Positions 9,238 through 16,995 of a DNA stretch of 20,909 bases are shown here, piece by piece (positions within the stretch are counted from its first letter, which is position 1; every line of letters begins with the position of its first letter). Below the pieces are notes generated by a model. It was not told where the DNA came from and made no database searches. It saw only the letters and a list, made by a program, of their open reading frames with translations. This stretch comes from RBG-16-66-20 sp035517595 (lineage in GTDB: Bacteria; Pseudomonadota; Gammaproteobacteria; Burkholderiales; SG8-39). Location: positions 1-20,909 of the forward strand of contig DATIYN010000138.1 of NCBI GenBank assembly GCA_035517595.1, read 5' to 3'. A program made the translations under genes and the position numbers.

Positions 9238-10036
9238 ACGCGCCGCGCTGCAGGAGCTGGTATTCGCGCGAGCCGTTGAAGCGCCGCCGCAACTGGCTCG
9301 CGTAGCTCGCCTCGGCGACGCGCTCGCCGGCCTTGCGCTCCACGCGCAGCGCGAGCCAGAGCGACTCGGCCGTCGGCTCGACGAGCTTGTTGTAGCGCGA
9401 CACGTACTTGCGCGCCTCGTCCAGGTTGCCCTGCCGGTAGCGGATCTGGCCCATCTGCAGCAGCGCATTGGGCTCGTTCGGCTCCAGGCGCAGCGAACGC
9501 TGGAAGTAGTCTTCGGCGTCCTTGAAGTCGTTCTTGCGCATCGCGCAGGCGCCCGCCGCCGTGTACGAGCGCCAGGGCGTCGGGTAGAGCGGATTGCGCA
9601 CCGCCTGCAGGAAATACTTGATGCCGTCGGCCTCCCGCCCCGTATAGCAGAGGAACAGCCCGTAGTTGTGGTTGATGTCCGGGTCGGTCGGCGACAGGCG
9701 CAGGCCGCGCTCGAAATTGGCCTGCGCGAGCGCGTTCTCCCGCAACTCCATGTAGACCAGGCCGTACAGTCCGTAGGCCGGGGCGTAGTTGGCGTCCGCG
9801 CCCGTGGCGGTGCGCAGCTCCTCGAGCGCGACCGCCATGTTGCCGCGGCCGTAGTAGAGCGAAGCGAGCTCGGTGTGGATCTTGGCGCGGTTGCGCGGGT
9901 CCCCCGTCTCGCCGACCTGGACCGGCGTATCGATGGTCGGCTCGCTGCTCGACGGCGACGTGATGCCGGCGCAGCCTGCGAGCAGCGCCGCGGCGAGCGC
10001 GGCGCCCAGCAGGGCGAGCGGCGCGCGCGGGCTCAT
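9230..10036 (-). CDS. pilW: Type IV pilus biogenesis/stability lipoprotein PilW (PilF)
   Basis: 268 residues. PilW/PilF is a TPR pilotin lipoprotein that brings the secretin PilQ to the outer membrane and assembles it. The signal peptide ends in the lipobox LLAGC (Cys22). The TPR region has recognisable repeats: ELASLYYGRGNMAVALEELR, NYAPAYGLYGLVYMELREN, INHNYGLFLCYTGREADGI and NALLQMGQIRYRQGNLDEA. The ATG at 10036 overlaps the rlmN stop (ATGA). Position between rlmN and rodZ is standard for the phylum. It implies the organism makes type IV pili, although no other pilus genes are in view. Confidence 0.94.
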   Translation of the reverse strand: MSPRAPLALLGAALAAALLAGCAGITSPSSSEPTIDTPVQVGETGDPRNRAKIHTELASLYYGRGNMAVALEELRTATGADANYAPAYGLYGLVYMELRENALAQANFERGLRLSPTDPDINHNYGLFLCYTGREADGIKYFLQAVRNPLYPTPWRSYTAAGACAMRKNDFKDAEDYFQRSLRLEPNEPNALLQMGQIRYRQGNLDEARKYVSRYNKLVEPTAESLWLALRVERKAGERVAEASYASQLRRRFNGSREYQLLQRGAYD

Positions 10037-11139
10037 GCGCGCTGCTCCGCGATCGGGATCGCGCGCGTGCGCCGCGTGCGGTCGGCGACGTCCCCCGCGA
10101 GCTGGCCGCAGGCGGCCTCGATGCCGTCGCCGCGCGTCCTTCGCGTGGTGACCGTGACGCCGCCGCGCTGCAGGATCTCGGCGAAGCGCCGGATGCGCTC
10201 GGGCGACGAGCGCTTGAATTCGGAACCCGGGAACGGATTGAACGGGATCAGGTTGAACTTGCAGCGCACCGTCGCCGCGACGCCCAGCAGCGCCCTGGCG
10301 TGGGCATCGGCGTCGTTCACGCCGTCCAGCATCACGTACTCGAAGGTGATGAAGTCGCGCGGCGCGCGCTCCAGGTAGCGGTTGCAGGCCGCGAGCAGCT
10401 CGCGGATCGGGTACTTGCGGTTGACCGGCACCAGGCGGTCGCGCAGCGCGTCGTCGGGCGCGTGCAGCGACACCGCGAGCGCGACCGGGCACTCGGCGGC
10501 CAGCCGATCCATGCCGGGCACGACGCCCGAGGTCGAGACCGTCACGCGGCGGCGCGACAGCCCGTAGCCGTTCTCGTCGATCATCAGGCGCGCCGCGGGA
10601 ATCACGGCGGCGAGATTCATCATCGGCTCCCCCATGCCCATGAAGACCACGTTGCTGATCGCCCGGTTCCCCGCGCCCACCGCGCCCGCCCGCACGTGTA
10701 CCCCGAGCGCGCGGTTCGCGAGCCAGAGCTGGCCGATGATCTCGGCGGCGCTGAGGTTGCGGTTGAAGCCCTGCTTGCCGGTCGAGCAGAATGCGCAATC
10801 GAGCGTGCAGCCGGCCTGGCTCGATACGCACAGCGTGCCGCGGTCCTCCTCCGGAATGAACACCGCCTCGACGGCATTGGCGCCGTCGACCTTCAGCAGC
10901 CACTTGCGCGTGCCGTCGGCCGAGGTGCTGTCGCCCACGACCACCGGCGGCTCGATCACCGCGGCCGCGGCGAGCTTGGCGCGCAGCTCCTTGGCGATGT
11001 CGCTCATGGCCGGGAAGCCGGCCGCGCCGCGCCGGTGGATCCACTTCAGGACCTGGCGCGCGCGAAACGGCTTCTCGCCCAGGCTGGCGAAGAAGCGCTC
11101 CATGCCCTGCGCGTGGAGCCCGAGGAGGTTGACGGCCAT
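10033..11139 (-). CDS. rlmN: Dual-specificity 23S rRNA A2503 / tRNA A37 C2-methyltransferase RlmN
   Basis: 368 residues. A radical-SAM enzyme that methylates C2 of A2503 in 23S rRNA and A37 of some tRNAs. The radical-SAM cluster motif CTLDCAFC supplies Cys111, Cys115 and Cys118. MGMGEP follows, and the C-terminal RGDGIEAACGQLAG holds the second catalytic cysteine (Cys344). The start at 11139 (MAVNLLGLHAQGM) is chosen because family similarity begins there. An in-frame ATG at 11178 would add 13 residues and overlap ndk. It begins 17 bases after the ndk stop. Confidence 0.96.
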   Translation of the reverse strand: MAVNLLGLHAQGMERFFASLGEKPFRARQVLKWIHRRGAAGFPAMSDIAKELRAKLAAAAVIEPPVVVGDSTSADGTRKWLLKVDGANAVEAVFIPEEDRGTLCVSSQAGCTLDCAFCSTGKQGFNRNLSAAEIIGQLWLANRALGVHVRAGAVGAGNRAISNVVFMGMGEPMMNLAAVIPAARLMIDENGYGLSRRRVTVSTSGVVPGMDRLAAECPVALAVSLHAPDDALRDRLVPVNRKYPIRELLAACNRYLERAPRDFITFEYVMLDGVNDADAHARALLGVAATVRCKFNLIPFNPFPGSEFKRSSPERIRRFAEILQRGGVTVTTRRTRGDGIEAACGQLAGDVADRTRRTRAIPIAEQRA

Positions 11140-11156
11140 GGCCGGCGCCGTGTCCC

Positions 11157-11582
11157 CTAGCGGGGAAACACCTCGCAACCGGGAAAGAAATAGGCGATCT
11201 CGGAGCGCGCGGTCTCCGGCCCGTCCGAGCCGTGCACCGCATTGGCGTCGATCGATTGCGCGAAATCGGCGCGGATCGTGCCCTTCGCGGCCTTCTTCGG
11301 ATCGGTCGCGCCCATGAGCTCGCGGTTCCTCGCGATCGCGTTCTCGCCCTGCAGCACCTGCAGCAGCACCGGCCCGGAAATCATGAAGTCGACGAGATCC
11401 TTGAAGAACGGCCGCTCCCGGTGCACCGCGTAGAAGCCCTCGGCCTGGGCGCGCGACAGGTGCAGCATGCGCGCGGCGACGATCCGCAGCCCAGCGGCCT
11501 CGAAGCGCGCGAGAATCTGTCCGATCGCATTCTTGGCCACCGCATCGGGCTTGATGATGGAAAAGGTGCGCTCTACGGCCAT
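11157..11582 (-). CDS. ndk: Nucleoside-diphosphate kinase
   Basis: 141 residues, exactly the normal bacterial length. Ndk exchanges the terminal phosphate between nucleoside triphosphates and diphosphates through a phospho-histidine. The N-terminus ERTFSIIKPDAV and the active-site NAVHGSDGPETA (phosphorylated His117) are diagnostic. The ATG at 11582 is the only sensible start; the longer frame upstream lies antisense to the crotonase and DUF1993 genes. It is the first gene of the nine-gene minus-strand operon and carries the promoter at 11620-11647. Confidence 0.98.
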   Translation of the reverse strand: MAVERTFSIIKPDAVAKNAIGQILARFEAAGLRIVAARMLHLSRAQAEGFYAVHRERPFFKDLVDFMISGPVLLQVLQGENAIARNRELMGATDPKKAAKGTIRADFAQSIDANAVHGSDGPETARSEIAYFFPGCEVFPR

Positions 11583-11619
11583 GCCAGGATCCCGGTGCCT
11601 TTCTGTTGAATAATCGGCG

Positions 11620-11647
11620 AGTATAGCATGCTCGGCTGCAGTTTCAC
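11620..11647 (-). promoter_or_regulatory. Predicted sigma70 promoter of the ndk-rlmN-pilW-rodZ-ispG-hisS-yfgM-bamB-der operon
   Basis: On the minus strand, GTGAAA (11647-11642, 4 of 6 to TTGACA) is followed after 16 bases by TATACT (11625-11620, 5 of 6) with an upstream TGC, giving an extended -10. It lies about 40 bases upstream of the ndk ATG in the only AT-rich gap for 9 kb, so it probably drives the whole operon. Confidence 0.6.
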
Positions 11648-11669
11648 GTAAAAACAAGGGCTTGCGCAC

Positions 11670-12455
11670 ATGTATGCGACACTGAAAGTCGAATTGAAGG
11701 GGGCCGTTGCGACGGTCGTGCTGGATCGTCCGGAGGCGCGCAACGCCATGTCGGCGCAATTGATGCGCGAGATGATCGCCTGTGCGGCAAGGCTGGGCCC
11801 GAGGCGCGAGCTCGACGTGGTCATCGTACGCGGCGCGGGCAAATGGTTCTCCGCGGGCGCGGACCTGCGCGACGCCCGGAGATGGGGAAACGGCGAGCTG
11901 CCTTTCGACCGGCAGCGGGAGATCGCCTCGCTCGGCTTCCGCATGGCGCGCGCATGGGAGGAGCTGCCGCAGATCACGATCGCGGCGATCGAGGGCTACG
12001 CGATCGGCGGCGGCCTCGCGCTCGCCGCCGCCCTCGACTGGCGGGTGATCGCCGCGGACGCCTTCGTCTCGCTGCCGGAGATCGCGCTCGGGATTCCGCT
12101 CACCTGGGGCACGCTGCCGCGCCTGGTGAATCTGGTGGGGCCCGCGCGCGCCAAGCGCCTGGCGATCCTCTGCGAGCGCATCACGGCCGAGGAAGCCGGG
12201 GCGATGGCGCTCGTGGACTACATCGCGCCGCCCGGCAAGGCGCTGGCCGAAGCGCGCGCGCTCGCGAAGAAGGTGCTCGCGCTGCCGCGCAACTCGGTGC
12301 GAATGACCAAGGAATCGGTGAACGCCTATGCCAGCATCGGCGCTCACGCCTCGAGCCACATGGCGCACGACCAGGTGCAGCTCGCGGCCGCGAGCGCCGA
12401 GGCGCGCGCCGCGCGCGAAGCCTTCGCAAGCCGCCGAGCCAGGCCGCGCAACTAG
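11670..12455 (+). CDS. Crotonase-fold enoyl-CoA hydratase/isomerase family protein
   Basis: 261 residues of the crotonase superfamily, which act on acyl-CoA thioesters. The oxyanion-hole segments are FSAGADL (60-66) and GYAIGGGLALA (109-119). In classical enoyl-CoA hydratase two glutamates (Glu144 and Glu164 in the rat enzyme) do the acid/base work. Here the first position is Ala117 (GGGLA instead of GGGCE), while the second is present as Glu137 (LPEIALG). A single glutamate at that position fits an enoyl-CoA isomerase or another crotonase reaction better than a hydratase. AAGGG at 11656-11660 is the ribosome site for the ATG at 11670. It diverges from ndk, and DUF1993 follows after 27 bases. 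Confidence 0.88.
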   Translation: MYATLKVELKGAVATVVLDRPEARNAMSAQLMREMIACAARLGPRRELDVVIVRGAGKWFSAGADLRDARRWGNGELPFDRQREIASLGFRMARAWEELPQITIAAIEGYAIGGGLALAAALDWRVIAADAFVSLPEIALGIPLTWGTLPRLVNLVGPARAKRLAILCERITAEEAGAMALVDYIAPPGKALAEARALAKKVLALPRNSVRMTKESVNAYASIGAHASSHMAHDQVQLAAASAEARAAREAFASRRARPRN

Positions 12456-12482
12456 AGATCTCCCATCGACCGAGGAATCGCC

Positions 12483-13004
12483 ATGCCAAGCACGCTCCAT
12501 GACATCAGCGTTCTCAACTACGCGCAGTTGCTGGATTCGATCGGCAGCGTCCTCGACAAGGGGCTTTCCTGCCTTCGCGAGAAGGGCATCGCTCTCGAGG
12601 ACGTCGTCGAAACGAGGCTGTATCCGGACATGCTGCCGTTCCGGTTCCAGGTCCAGTCCGTCGTGCACCACTCGGTCGGCACGATCGAAGCGCTGAAGGC
12701 CGGCTGCTTCCGGCCGCCGCGGAACCTGCCGCAGAGCAGCTACGTCGAGCTGCAAGCGCTCGTGGCCGGCGCGAAGCTCAAGATGCAGGCCGTCAAGCCC
12801 GACGAAGTCAATGCGCTCGCCGGCAAGGACATGGTCTTCGAGTTCGGGGAGCGGAGGATCCCGTTCACCGCCGAGGGTTTCGTCCTGTCCTTCTCGCTGC
12901 CCAATTTCTACTTCCACGCTACGACCGCCTACGACATCCTGCGCTCCAAGGGCGTGCCGATCGGCAAGCGCGACTACCTGGGCCGGCTGCGCCTCAAGTC
13001 CTGA
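12483..13004 (+). CDS. DUF1993 family protein
   Basis: 173 residues. The sequence fits the uncharacterised DUF1993 family, a helical fold I associate with DinB-like proteins: LHDISVLNYAQLLDSIGSVL at the start, LYPDMLPFRFQVQ in the middle, and LPNFYFHATTAYDILRSKGVPIGKRDYLG at the end. No signal peptide or membrane helix is seen. No enzymatic function is established for the family. GAGGAA precedes the ATG. It lies 27 bases after the crotonase gene and is probably co-transcribed. It overlaps the convergent HD-GYP gene tail to tail by 11 bases, with no terminator between them. Confidence 0.85.
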   Translation: MPSTLHDISVLNYAQLLDSIGSVLDKGLSCLREKGIALEDVVETRLYPDMLPFRFQVQSVVHHSVGTIEALKAGCFRPPRNLPQSSYVELQALVAGAKLKMQAVKPDEVNALAGKDMVFEFGERRIPFTAEGFVLSFSLPNFYFHATTAYDILRSKGVPIGKRDYLGRLRLKS

Positions 13005-14181
13005 GCCGCGTGGTCCCGGTGTCGGCGGGCGCGTCCGGGTCGCGGAAGCGCGCCTGGATCTCGCGCACCCTGGCGAGGTTGAACGCGAGCGCCTCCACGC
13101 AGTCGGCGTCGAACTTCGCGCGCGCGAGCTTGCGCAGCCAGGCGAGCGCCTCCTCGTTGGTCCAGGAGGGCTTGTAGGGACGCGCGCTCGTGAGCGCGTC
13201 GAACACGTCGGCGACCGCGACGATGCGCGCCTCCAGCGGAATCGCTTCGTCGCGCAGCCCGCGCGGGTAGCCCTGGCCGTCGAGCGTTTCGTGGTGCGAC
13301 TCGGCGATGTGGCGCAGCAGGTCGAGCCCGTCCAGGCGCTCGAGGCCGAAGTTGTGCGCGATCGCGTCCACCATCTCCCGGCCGCGCGTCGTGTGCAGCT
13401 TCATTTCGGCGCGCTCGGCCTCCGAGAGCCGGCCCTGCTTGAGGAGGATGCGGTCCGGCACCGCGAGCTTGCCCAGGTCGTGCAGCGGCGCGAACTCGAA
13501 AATCTGCTCGATCACCGCGTCGTCGAGGCTGGCGACGCCGGCGCCCGCCAGGTGCTGCGCGATCAGGCGCGAATAGCGCGCCATGCGGTCCATGTGCGCG
13601 CCGGTCTCGGGGTCGCGAAAGTGCACCATGTCGTGCGCGGTCTTCACCGCCGCGGCGAGAACGCGCACCGCGAGCATCTCTGCCGTCACGATCGCGGAGA
13701 TCAAGTGCGCGTAGACGTCGAGCGTCCGCAGCGCCGGCTCGTCGAACCGACCCGCCGCGCGGGAGTTGAAGAACACGAATCCCCAGAACGCGCCGTCGAG
13801 GTGCATCGGCACGGTGTAGCTCGAGCGGAAGCCTTCCTGCGCGAGGATGCGCGTATGCAGGTGGCGGCCGCTCCTGAAGAGCTCGAGGTCCTGCACCACG
13901 CGCGGCCGACCGGCCTTCAGGATCTCGCCGAGCGAGGGCGTATCGGCGAGCCTCGCCTCGTAGCGCACCAGGTCGTTCCTGCCGGGCGAGCTGGCGAGGA
14001 ACGTCTTGAGCAGGTCGGTCTTCGCGTCGTAGGCCGCGACCGAGATCCGGTCCACGAAGTCGAGCTGCGCATAGAGCGCCTCGTGGATCGCCGCGAGCTT
14101 TTCTTCCAGCACGAGCGAGCCGTTGAGCGCTTCGAGCGCGTCGTCGTGCCATTGCAGCGCAGGGCCGGCCTTCTCGTCCAT
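12994..14181 (-). CDS. GAF/HD-GYP domain protein, probable cyclic-di-GMP phosphodiesterase
   Basis: 395 residues. A GAF-like sensor spans about 25-165 (LDFVDRISVAAYDAKTD..., YTVPMHLDGAFWGFVFFNS). The HD-GYP domain (about 178-370) carries the family marks: RDPETGAHMDRMARYSRLIA (189-208), the metal-binding HD in APLHDLGKLAVPD (His234, Asp235), HHETLDGQGYP (296-306) and ADVFDALTSARPYK (324-337). All metal-ligand positions I can identify are intact, so it is probably active in degrading cyclic di-GMP to GMP or pGpG. There is no membrane segment and no GGDEF domain. It follows tilS by 3 bases and ends the operon. Confidence 0.92.
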   Translation of the reverse strand: MDEKAGPALQWHDDALEALNGSLVLEEKLAAIHEALYAQLDFVDRISVAAYDAKTDLLKTFLASSPGRNDLVRYEARLADTPSLGEILKAGRPRVVQDLELFRSGRHLHTRILAQEGFRSSYTVPMHLDGAFWGFVFFNSRAAGRFDEPALRTLDVYAHLISAIVTAEMLAVRVLAAAVKTAHDMVHFRDPETGAHMDRMARYSRLIAQHLAGAGVASLDDAVIEQIFEFAPLHDLGKLAVPDRILLKQGRLSEAERAEMKLHTTRGREMVDAIAHNFGLERLDGLDLLRHIAESHHETLDGQGYPRGLRDEAIPLEARIVAVADVFDALTSARPYKPSWTNEEALAWLRKLARAKFDADCVEALAFNLARVREIQARFRDPDAPADTGTTRLRT

Positions 14182-14184
14182 GCG

Positions 14185-15435
14185 TCAGCGATGTCCCTTC
14201 CATTGCGGCTCGATCCCCGGACCGCTACCCGCGTTCGCGAATCTCGCGTCTACGCCCAGGCCGGGCACCCAGACCAGGTCTTCGCCGCAATAAAGCAGCG
14301 GCAGCCGCTCGCGCTCCCAGGGCGGGACGCCCGCTTCCTGGAACAGGTTCTTCAGCGTGCGGCGCGGCCGGCGCGGATCGGGCTGCAGGCGCTCGCCCCC
14401 CGAGCGCGCGCGGATTTCCACCGGACGCCCGTCGAGCCGGGCCGGATCGATCCCCCCGGCGCGCACCCTGCGAAAACGCAGTTCGCCGCCGGGCAGCCGG
14501 AGCATCGCCTCTCCGTTCCAGGCTAGCGAATTGAAGGACGATGCTCTCGTCTCCTTTTCGGGGTAGATCTTTCCCCTGAAGAGACGAAAAACCATCCCAT
14601 CGTGCGACACGCTGGCTGCGTTCGCGTCGAGCTGCTTCAGCATTTCCACGAGCTTCGCCTCGCTCGGCGCGCGCAGGCCCCTGCCCTTCAGATAGGCGCG
14701 CAGAAGCGCGCGCGCATCCAGCCCGGCTGCCGCGAAGTGGCGCGCCGCGCGCGCGAGCGCTTCGCGCCAGCGCGGAAAGCGCGTCTCCAGCAGGGGGCCG
14801 ACGCGCCGGCGCAGGAAATTGCGCGTCAGCGATTCGTCGGCGTTCGACTCGTCCTCGATCCAGGCGAGGCGCTGCCGGGCGGCGTAGGCGCGGATCGCGC
14901 CGCGCGGCACGCCGAGCAGCGGACGCAGCAGCGCCTTGCGGCCGAGCCTGCCTACCGCCGGCATGCCGCTCGCACCTTCCACGCCTGTGCCGCGCAGCAG
15001 ATTGAAGAGAACCGTCTCCGCCTGGTCGTCGAGGTGGTGCGCGAGCGCGATTGCATCCGCGGGCGCCATGGCGAGGGTTGCGCGGCGCGCTTCACGCGCC
15101 GCCGCCTCGATTCCCTTTTTTTGTCGTCTGATTCTGACTCTGGCTGCTTTGAATGGAATGCCAAGCTCGTCGCAGAGCGAAGCGCAAAAGCGCTGCCAGT
15201 CGCCGGCGTTCGGGCTCAGGCCGTGGTTGACGTGGATCGCCGAGAGCCGGACGCCCAGGCGCGGCGCGAGGCCGCGCAGCAGGTGCAGCAGCACCACCGA
15301 ATCCAGGCCGCCCGACAATGCCACCGCCAGGCGCTTGCCGCGCAGGGAAGAGAGCGCCGCAGCGACAGACGCGGAAGTCGCGACGGCGGCTTCAAGGCTC
15401 CTGCTATCGCTCGGCGGTTTCCTTGAAGCGGCCAT
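14185..15435 (-). CDS. tilS: tRNA(Ile)-lysidine synthetase
   Basis: 416 residues. TilS converts C34 of the CAU-anticodon tRNA-Ile to lysidine so that it reads AUA; it is essential. The N-type ATP pyrophosphatase P-loop is SGGLDS (41-46), with HHLDDQAET (133-141) downstream and ARSGGERLQPDPRRPRRTLK in the C-terminal domain. The start at 15435 is preferred because no ATG, GTG or TTG occurs in frame between it and the P-loop. It therefore overlaps the 3' end of accA by 32 bases and has an N-terminus about 20 residues longer than E. coli TilS. The accA-tilS order is typical of betaproteobacteria. Confidence 0.96.
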   Translation of the reverse strand: MAASRKPPSDSRSLEAAVATSASVAAALSSLRGKRLAVALSGGLDSVVLLHLLRGLAPRLGVRLSAIHVNHGLSPNAGDWQRFCASLCDELGIPFKAARVRIRRQKKGIEAAAREARRATLAMAPADAIALAHHLDDQAETVLFNLLRGTGVEGASGMPAVGRLGRKALLRPLLGVPRGAIRAYAARQRLAWIEDESNADESLTRNFLRRRVGPLLETRFPRWREALARAARHFAAAGLDARALLRAYLKGRGLRAPSEAKLVEMLKQLDANAASVSHDGMVFRLFRGKIYPEKETRASSFNSLAWNGEAMLRLPGGELRFRRVRAGGIDPARLDGRPVEIRARSGGERLQPDPRRPRRTLKNLFQEAGVPPWERERLPLLYCGEDLVWVPGLGVDARFANAGSGPGIEPQWKGHR

Positions 15436-16372
15436 AGGCCATGATGCGCTCGAGGCGCTCCTCGACGAGCTCCTTGGGCTTCTTCTCCAGCAGCTGCAGG
15501 AGCGTTTCGGCGAGCGCCTTCTTGAGCGTCGCCGCCATGGCCTGCGGGTCGCGGTGCGCGCCCCCCAGCGGCTCGGGCACGACCCGGTCGACGAGGCCCA
15601 GCGTCTTCAGGCGGTTGGCCGTGATGCCGAGCGTCTCCGCGGCCTCCGGCGCCTTGTCGGCGCTCTTCCACAGGATCGAGGCGCAGCCCTCGGGCGAGAT
15701 CACCGAGTAGGTCGCGTACTGCAGCATGAGCACCGCGTCGCCCACCGCGATTGCCAGCGCGCCGCCCGAGCCGCCCTCGCCGATCACCGTGACGATGATC
15801 GGCGTCTTCAGGCTCGCCATCGCATACAGGTTGCGGCCGATCGCCTCGGACTGGTTGCGCTCCTCGGCTTCGATGCCCGGGTAGGCGCCCGGAGTGTCGA
15901 CGAAGGTGAATACGGGCAGCGAGAACTTCTCGGCGAGCTGCATCAGGCGCAGCGCCTTGCGGTAGCCTTCGGGGCGCGGCATGCCGAAGTTGCGCAGGAT
16001 CTTCTCCTTGGTGTCGCGGCCCTTCTGGTGCCCGATCACCACGCAGGCCTCGCCCTCGAAGCGCGCCAGGCCCCCGACGATCGAAGCATCGTCGCCCGCG
16101 GCGCGGTCGCCGTGCAGCTCCTCGAAGCCGCTGAACATCGTGCCGACGAAGTCGAGCGTGTAGGGGCGCTGCGGGTGGCGCGCCACCTGCGCGACCTGCC
16201 AGGGCGTGAGCTTGGCGTAGATCTCCTTGGAGAGCGCCTGGCTCTTCTTGCTGAGGCGCTGGATCTCCTCGGAGATGTCGACCGCCGAGTCCTCGTGCGC
16301 GTAGCGCAGCTCCTCGATGCGCCCTTCCAGCTCGGCCACCGGCTGCTCGAAATCGAGAAACACGGTCTTCAT
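15404..16372 (-). CDS. accA: Acetyl-CoA carboxylase carboxyltransferase subunit alpha
   Basis: 322 residues, normal length. With AccD it transfers the carboxyl group from biotin to acetyl-CoA, making malonyl-CoA for fatty-acid synthesis. Recognisable segments are MKTVFLDFEQPVAELEGRIE at the start, ARHPQRPYTLDFV, IGHQKGRDTKEKI, NFGMPRPEGYRKALR, DTPGAYPGIEAEERNQSEAI and GEGGSGGALAIAVGD. The ATG at 16372 lies 5 bases after the glycosylase stop with no obvious Shine-Dalgarno, so coupling to the upstream gene is likely. AccD is not in the window, as in most proteobacteria. Confidence 0.98.
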   Translation of the reverse strand: MKTVFLDFEQPVAELEGRIEELRYAHEDSAVDISEEIQRLSKKSQALSKEIYAKLTPWQVAQVARHPQRPYTLDFVGTMFSGFEELHGDRAAGDDASIVGGLARFEGEACVVIGHQKGRDTKEKILRNFGMPRPEGYRKALRLMQLAEKFSLPVFTFVDTPGAYPGIEAEERNQSEAIGRNLYAMASLKTPIIVTVIGEGGSGGALAIAVGDAVLMLQYATYSVISPEGCASILWKSADKAPEAAETLGITANRLKTLGLVDRVVPEPLGGAHRDPQAMAATLKKALAETLLQLLEKKPKELVEERLERIMAYGRFKETAER

Positions 16373-16377
16373 GGGGG

Positions 16378-16995
16378 TCAGTATTCTACCGGCACGGGGT
16401 CGAGCGACCGCCACAGGTACCAGGTGGCGACCGAGCGCCACGGCCGCCAGGACTCGCCGCGCCGCCGCAGCGTCGCGAGCGAAACCTTCCGGCCGCCGTG
16501 GTAGGCGAGGCGCAATCCCTTCTGCAGGCCGAGGTCGCCGAGCGGAAACACGTCCGGCCGCAGCAGGTTGAACATGAGGAACATCTCCGCGGTCCAGCGC
16601 CCGATGCCGCGCACCTGCACGAGATCGGCGATCACGTCGTCGTCGCTCATCTGCGGCCAGCGATGCACGTGCACCTCCCCGTCGGCGAAGCGCCGCGCGA
16701 GGTCCGAGATGTACTCGCACTTGCGCTCGGACAGGCCGCAGGCCCGCAACTGGGTTGCCTTCAATCGAAGAATTCTCTCGGGAACGATTTCGAGAGCGAT
16801 CCCCGAAAACTTGTTCCACACGCTCTGCGCCGCCGCGACCGAGATCTGCTGGCCGACGATCGCCCGCGCCAGCGTGTGGAACGGCGCCCCGCGCGGCACG
16901 AGGTGCACGCGCGGATGGCGTCGCATGATCGCCCCCATCACGGGGTCGCGCTGCGCGAGCGAGCGCTTGGCCTTGTCCCAGTATTCAGGCTTCAT
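16378..16995 (-). CDS. DNA-3-methyladenine glycosylase II (AlkA-type, HhH-GPD)
   Basis: 205 residues with the helix-hairpin-helix GPD glycosylase fold. AHAIVGQQ-type helix (ARAIVGQQIS, 43-52), hairpin LVQVRGIGRWTA (125-136) and catalytic Asp154 in PLGDLGL are visible. The C-terminal RPWRSVATWYLWRSL (184-198) is typical of AlkA-like enzymes. It removes alkylated purines in base excision repair. It lacks the N-terminal extra domain of E. coli AlkA (282 residues), matching the short form found next to accA in betaproteobacteria. Its ATG overlaps the stop of the upstream DUF6352-like gene by 11 bases. Confidence 0.94.
   Translation of the reverse strand: MKPEYWDKAKRSLAQRDPVMGAIMRRHPRVHLVPRGAPFHTLARAIVGQQISVAAAQSVWNKFSGIALEIVPERILRLKATQLRACGLSERKCEYISDLARRFADGEVHVHRWPQMSDDDVIADLVQVRGIGRWTAEMFLMFNLLRPDVFPLGDLGLQKGLRLAYHGGRKVSLATLRRRGESWRPWRSVATWYLWRSLDPVPVEY

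Noticed and set aside
11583..11669. A plus-strand promoter for the crotonase gene (TTGAAT at 11606)
   Set aside because: No acceptable -10 lies 16 to 18 bases downstream. The AT-rich gap is better explained by the minus-strand ndk promoter, although some promoter for the plus strand must exist.
12811..14526. A long plus-strand open frame (571 codons) antisense to the HD-GYP gene and tilS
   Set aside because: It is rich in Arg, Ala, Glu and His with no recognisable domain, and exactly mirrors real genes on the minus strand. Long antisense frames are expected at this GC content.
16774..16796. Hairpin CTCTCG...CGAGAG inside the glycosylase gene
   Set aside because: A 6-base stem with a 10-base loop and no T-run, inside a conserved coding sequence. 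It is likely chance.
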